Shown: in pieces, positions 61,656 through 64,000 of the stretch
Numbering within the stretch: position 1 is the first letter of the stretch
Layout of the letters: every line of letters begins with the position of its first letter
Assembly: GCF_004310285.1 (NCBI RefSeq)
Contig: NZ_SISF01000032.1
Span: 1-64,000, forward strand
Source of the DNA: Agrobacterium cavarae
GTDB lineage: Bacteria > Pseudomonadota > Alphaproteobacteria > Rhizobiales > Rhizobiaceae
DNA length: 64,000 nucleotides
Direction: 5' to 3'
Position numbers and translations under genes: made by a program
The notes under the pieces: model-generated
What the model saw: the letters and a program-made list of their open reading frames with translations, nothing else
What the model was told of the DNA's origin: nothing
The model's database searches: none

Positions 61656-62024
61656 CTAACGGAACCGCGGCTCCCTGCTCAAGCCTTTTTCCGCGAGTTC
61701 CTGTTCGTAACTCTGGAACAGTGCGTCTCCTTTTTCGCCCAACTCCTGGAGATAGCGCCAGGTAAAGATACCGCTGTCATGCCCGTCATCGAATGCGATG
61801 CGTACCGCATAGTTGCCCGTGGCGACCACGTTGCGGATCGCCACATCGCGCTTGCCCGGCACCGTCACCTTCTGCCCGGGACCATGTCCCTGAACTTCCG
61901 CCGAAGGGGATAGGACGCGCAGCATTTCGGCGGGGAGCGTGTGAGAGACACCATTATCGAACACCACCGTCAGGTGTTTGCGATCTTTGGAAACCCGCAA
62001 TTCGGTGGGCCATGCTTCACTCAT
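61656..62024 (-). CDS. DUF971 protein
   Basis: Protein of 122 residues of the DUF971 family (GBBH-like N-terminal fold). ELRVSKDRKHLTVVFDNGVS, then HTLPAEMLRVLSPSAEVQGH, and GIFTWRYLQELGEKGDALFQ. In eukaryotic gamma-butyrobetaine hydroxylases the same domain binds zinc; here the role is unknown. Some bacterial members are linked with Fe-S assembly or Mrp/ApbC proteins. ATG 62024 with GGAAC upstream, 11 residues into a longer frame. Confidence 0.85.
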   Translation of the reverse strand: MSEAWPTELRVSKDRKHLTVVFDNGVSHTLPAEMLRVLSPSAEVQGHGPGQKVTVPGKRDVAIRNVVATGNYAVRIAFDDGHDSGIFTWRYLQELGEKGDALFQSYEQELAEKGLSREPRFR

Positions 62025-62154
62025 GTCGAGTTCCGTCACGTTAAAGGGAAGGAACAACTATGGCCTTGTCGGCTTAGAGGCAAGACATTACATGTTGTAG
62101 CAGAACGATCCCGAGATCCAATCGCGCAAAGTACCTGAACATGGAGAGATCGGC

Positions 62155-63204
62155 TTGAACAGCGTTCTAACGCATCTCGGGCAAGCTCAAGCAATTGCCA
62201 AAGCTGATGGCCCCATGATCGACCCCTTCGGTCGGGCGGTCACCTATTTGCGCGTCTCGGTGACGGATCGCTGTGATTTTCGCTGCACCTACTGCATGTC
62301 GGAGCACATGACCTTTCTGCCGAAGAAGGATCTGCTGACGCTCGAAGAACTCGACCGGCTCTGTTCCGCCTTCATCGCCAAGGGCGTGCGCAAGCTGCGC
62401 CTGACAGGCGGTGAACCACTGGTGCGCAAGAACATCATGCATCTCATCCGCAATCTCGGCCGCCATGTTGAAGCGGGCCGGCTGGATGAGTTGACGCTGA
62501 CCACCAATGGCTCGCAGCTTGCCGCTCATGCTGCCGAACTTTACGATTGCGGCGTGCGCCGGATCAATGTGTCGCTTGATACGCTCGATGCGGAGAAGTT
62601 CCGACAGATCACCCGTTGGGGTGATTTCTCCAAGGTGATGGCCGGTATTGACGCGGCTCTTGCGGCGGGCATCAAGATCAAGCTCAATGCAGTGGCGCTG
62701 AAAGACTTCAACGAGCACGAAATTCCCGAACTCATGCGTTTTGCCCACGCGCGTGGCATGGATCTCACGGTCATTGAAACCATGCCGATGGGCGAGATCG
62801 AGGAGGACCGCACCGATCGCTATTTGCCGCTGTCGGACCTCCGTGCCTCGCTCGAAGAGCGCTTCACGCTCACCGACATTCCCTTCAAGACGGGCGGACC
62901 CGCACGCTACGTAGAGGTCAAGGAAACTGGTGGACGGCTCGGCTTCATCACGCCGATGACGCATAATTTCTGCGAGAGCTGCAACCGCGTCCGCATTACC
63001 TGCACCGGCACGCTCTATATGTGCCTCGGTCAGGACGATGCGGCGGATTTGAGAACGCCGCTTCGCGCCTCCGACAGCGACGCGCTTCTGTCTCAGGCGA
63101 TCGACGACGCGATCCTTCGCAAACCCAAGGGTCACGACTTCATCATCGATCGGAATCGCAAGCGACCCGCCGTCGCCCGCCACATGAGCGTCACCGGCGG
63201 CTGA
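62155..63204 (+). CDS. moaA: GTP 3',8-cyclase MoaA
   Basis: Radical SAM enzyme of 349 residues for the first step of molybdenum cofactor synthesis. N-terminal cluster Cys40-x3-Cys44-x2-Cys47 ([12 protein letters not shown]); C-terminal cluster Cys273, Cys276, Cys290 ([20 protein letters not shown]). Ends in the conserved Gly-Gly. The start is TTG 62155 with GGAGAG upstream; an ATG at 62215 would also keep the core but lacks a binding site. The maturation partner MoaC is elsewhere. Confidence 0.94.
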   Translation: MNSVLTHLGQAQAIAKADGPMIDPFGRAVTYLRVSVTDRCDFRCTYCMSEHMTFLPKKDLLTLEELDRLCSAFIAKGVRKLRLTGGEPLVRKNIMHLIRNLGRHVEAGRLDELTLTTNGSQLAAHAAELYDCGVRRINVSLDTLDAEKFRQITRWGDFSKVMAGIDAALAAGIKIKLNAVALKDFNEHEIPELMRFAHARGMDLTVIETMPMGEIEEDRTDRYLPLSDLRASLEERFTLTDIPFKTGGPARYVEVKETGGRLGFITPMTHNFCESCNRVRITCTGTLYMCLGQDDAADLRTPLRASDSDALLSQAIDDAILRKPKGHDFIIDRNRKRPAVARHMSVTGG

Positions 63205-63352
63205 TTCTTCAGCTAGCTTATTATTTGATACCCTTACATTAAATGGATTGAATTCGAGCGCTCACCATGTCACGACTTTGGGACAGGAGGAGTGAACGGA
63301 GTCGCCTCGCTGCGGAAGGCCCGCATCGCGACCTCGTTCTTGGGATGGCATC

Positions 63353-64000
63353 ATGGCATTGACGGACAATACGCGCGGAGCGCTGCTCATGGCTCTGGCG
63401 ATGGCAAGCTTTACGGTCAACGACGCCTTCACCAAGTCCGTCACGCCCTACATCAATATCGGACAGATCCTCTTCGTTCGCGGCGTTATGACCTGCGTTC
63501 TGGTTTACGTGATTGCGCGCCATATGGGCGCGCTGCGCCCACTCAAGACCATGTTGCGCCCCGTCATCCTGATGCGTTGTCTCTGCGAGATTTCAGCCTC
63601 CATCCTATACCTCAAGGCGCTCAGCATGATGCAATTCGCCAATGTGGCGGCCATCATGCAGTCCCTCCCCCTTGCGGTGACGCTCGGTGCAGCACTTTTC
63701 TTGAAGGAGCCTGTGGGCTGGCGACGCTGGACTGCGATTTTGGTCGGCTTTCTTGGAGTCCTTGTTATTCTCAGACCCGGTCCGGAAGGTTTTACCTCCG
63801 GCGCACTACTGGTGCTGGGTGCGATGTTCGTTACCGCCGGACGCGACCTCTTGACCCGGCGCATGTATGCAGATGTTCCCTCCATGGCCGTCACCATGAC
63901 AACCACCGTCGTCAACACCTTGTTCGGTGCGGCGCTGATCATGCCATTTGGTGGCTGGCAGCCGATGGACACCTATGTCTGGTCCCATCTGGTGGCAGCC
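63353..64000 (+). CDS. EamA/DMT-family transporter, runs off the window
   Basis: First 216 residues of a drug/metabolite transporter, open to the right edge (no stop in this window). It begins MALTDNTRGALLMALAMASF, then TVNDAFTKSVTPYINIGQIL, and the EamA-like helices continue (LPLAVTLGAALFLKEPVGWR; LVGFLGVLVILRPGPEGF). E-P in LKEP at the end of the first EamA repeat is a family mark. About six helices are visible of the usual ten. Follows moaA on the same strand, but 148 bases apart. Exported or imported compound unknown. Confidence 0.85.
   Translation, partial: MALTDNTRGALLMALAMASFTVNDAFTKSVTPYINIGQILFVRGVMTCVLVYVIARHMGALRPLKTMLRPVILMRCLCEISASILYLKALSMMQFANVAAIMQSLPLAVTLGAALFLKEPVGWRRWTAILVGFLGVLVILRPGPEGFTSGALLVLGAMFVTAGRDLLTRRMYADVPSMAVTMTTTVVNTLFGAALIMPFGGWQPMDTYVWSHLVAA

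Noticed and set aside
62167..63183. Minus-strand frame of 338 codons
   Set aside because: Antisense to moaA, whose six cluster cysteines are intact.

Overview
The window looks like chromosome (or chromid) sequence from a member of the Rhizobiaceae, most likely Agrobacterium or a close Rhizobium relative. Support: a complete suf operon in the order sufS2-B-C-D-S1-sufT(X)-A (the order I recall from Agrobacterium tumefaciens), the short alphaproteobacterial NDUFS4-type complex I accessory subunit, a small PurL, BolA with GrxD, a DUF1127 protein, and EcfG-type (general stress response) promoter motifs. This rests on reading protein sequences; no database search was run.

Two halves differ in character. 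Positions 1 to about 22,600 are accessory. They hold: (a) a sugar uptake and catabolism cluster (420-8792) with an FCD-type GntR regulator, esterase, solute-binding protein, two permeases, a ketose-3-epimerase-like protein, a Gfo/Idh/MocA oxidoreductase and a divergent ATPase, all around a 100-base region carrying a perfect 12+12 palindrome; (b) a decaying stretch (8900-12,200) with a broken gene, an SDR dehydrogenase and a phosphotransferase carrying one nonsense codon; (c) an ABC exporter with a tandem repeat upstream; (d) a stress block (14,650-21,900) in which intact genes with EcfG-like promoters (sugar dehydrogenase/PEBP fusion, secreted hydrolase, DUF4142, a 25-residue membrane peptide plus a larger membrane protein, CsbD) alternate with fossils of DNA-repair genes (ligD, a UvrD-like helicase, a YedK-type peptidase) and toxin-antitoxin remnants. 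This half ends at transposon-end-like sequence beside tRNA-Arg(TCT).

From 22,600 to the end the sequence is compact core genome: complex I subunit, tRNA-Pro(TGG), a MacAB-like efflux operon, a GreA-family factor, MYG1, the suf operon, tyrS, tRNA-Glu(TTC), a MocR regulator, purL-bolA ... grxD, an MFS exporter, two inositol-monophosphatase paralogues, ttcA, glsA, an L,D-transpeptidase, fumC, a diguanylate cyclase, a CPA2 antiporter, moaA, and an EamA transporter that runs off the right end.

The most striking object is a 424-base unit (33,282-33,705) inside the suf operon, exactly between sufB and sufC. It is a GIY-YIG nuclease gene bracketed by two inverted, nearly identical 29-base palindromic repeats. 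It looks like a self-contained REP-type element whose partner is a GIY-YIG protein.
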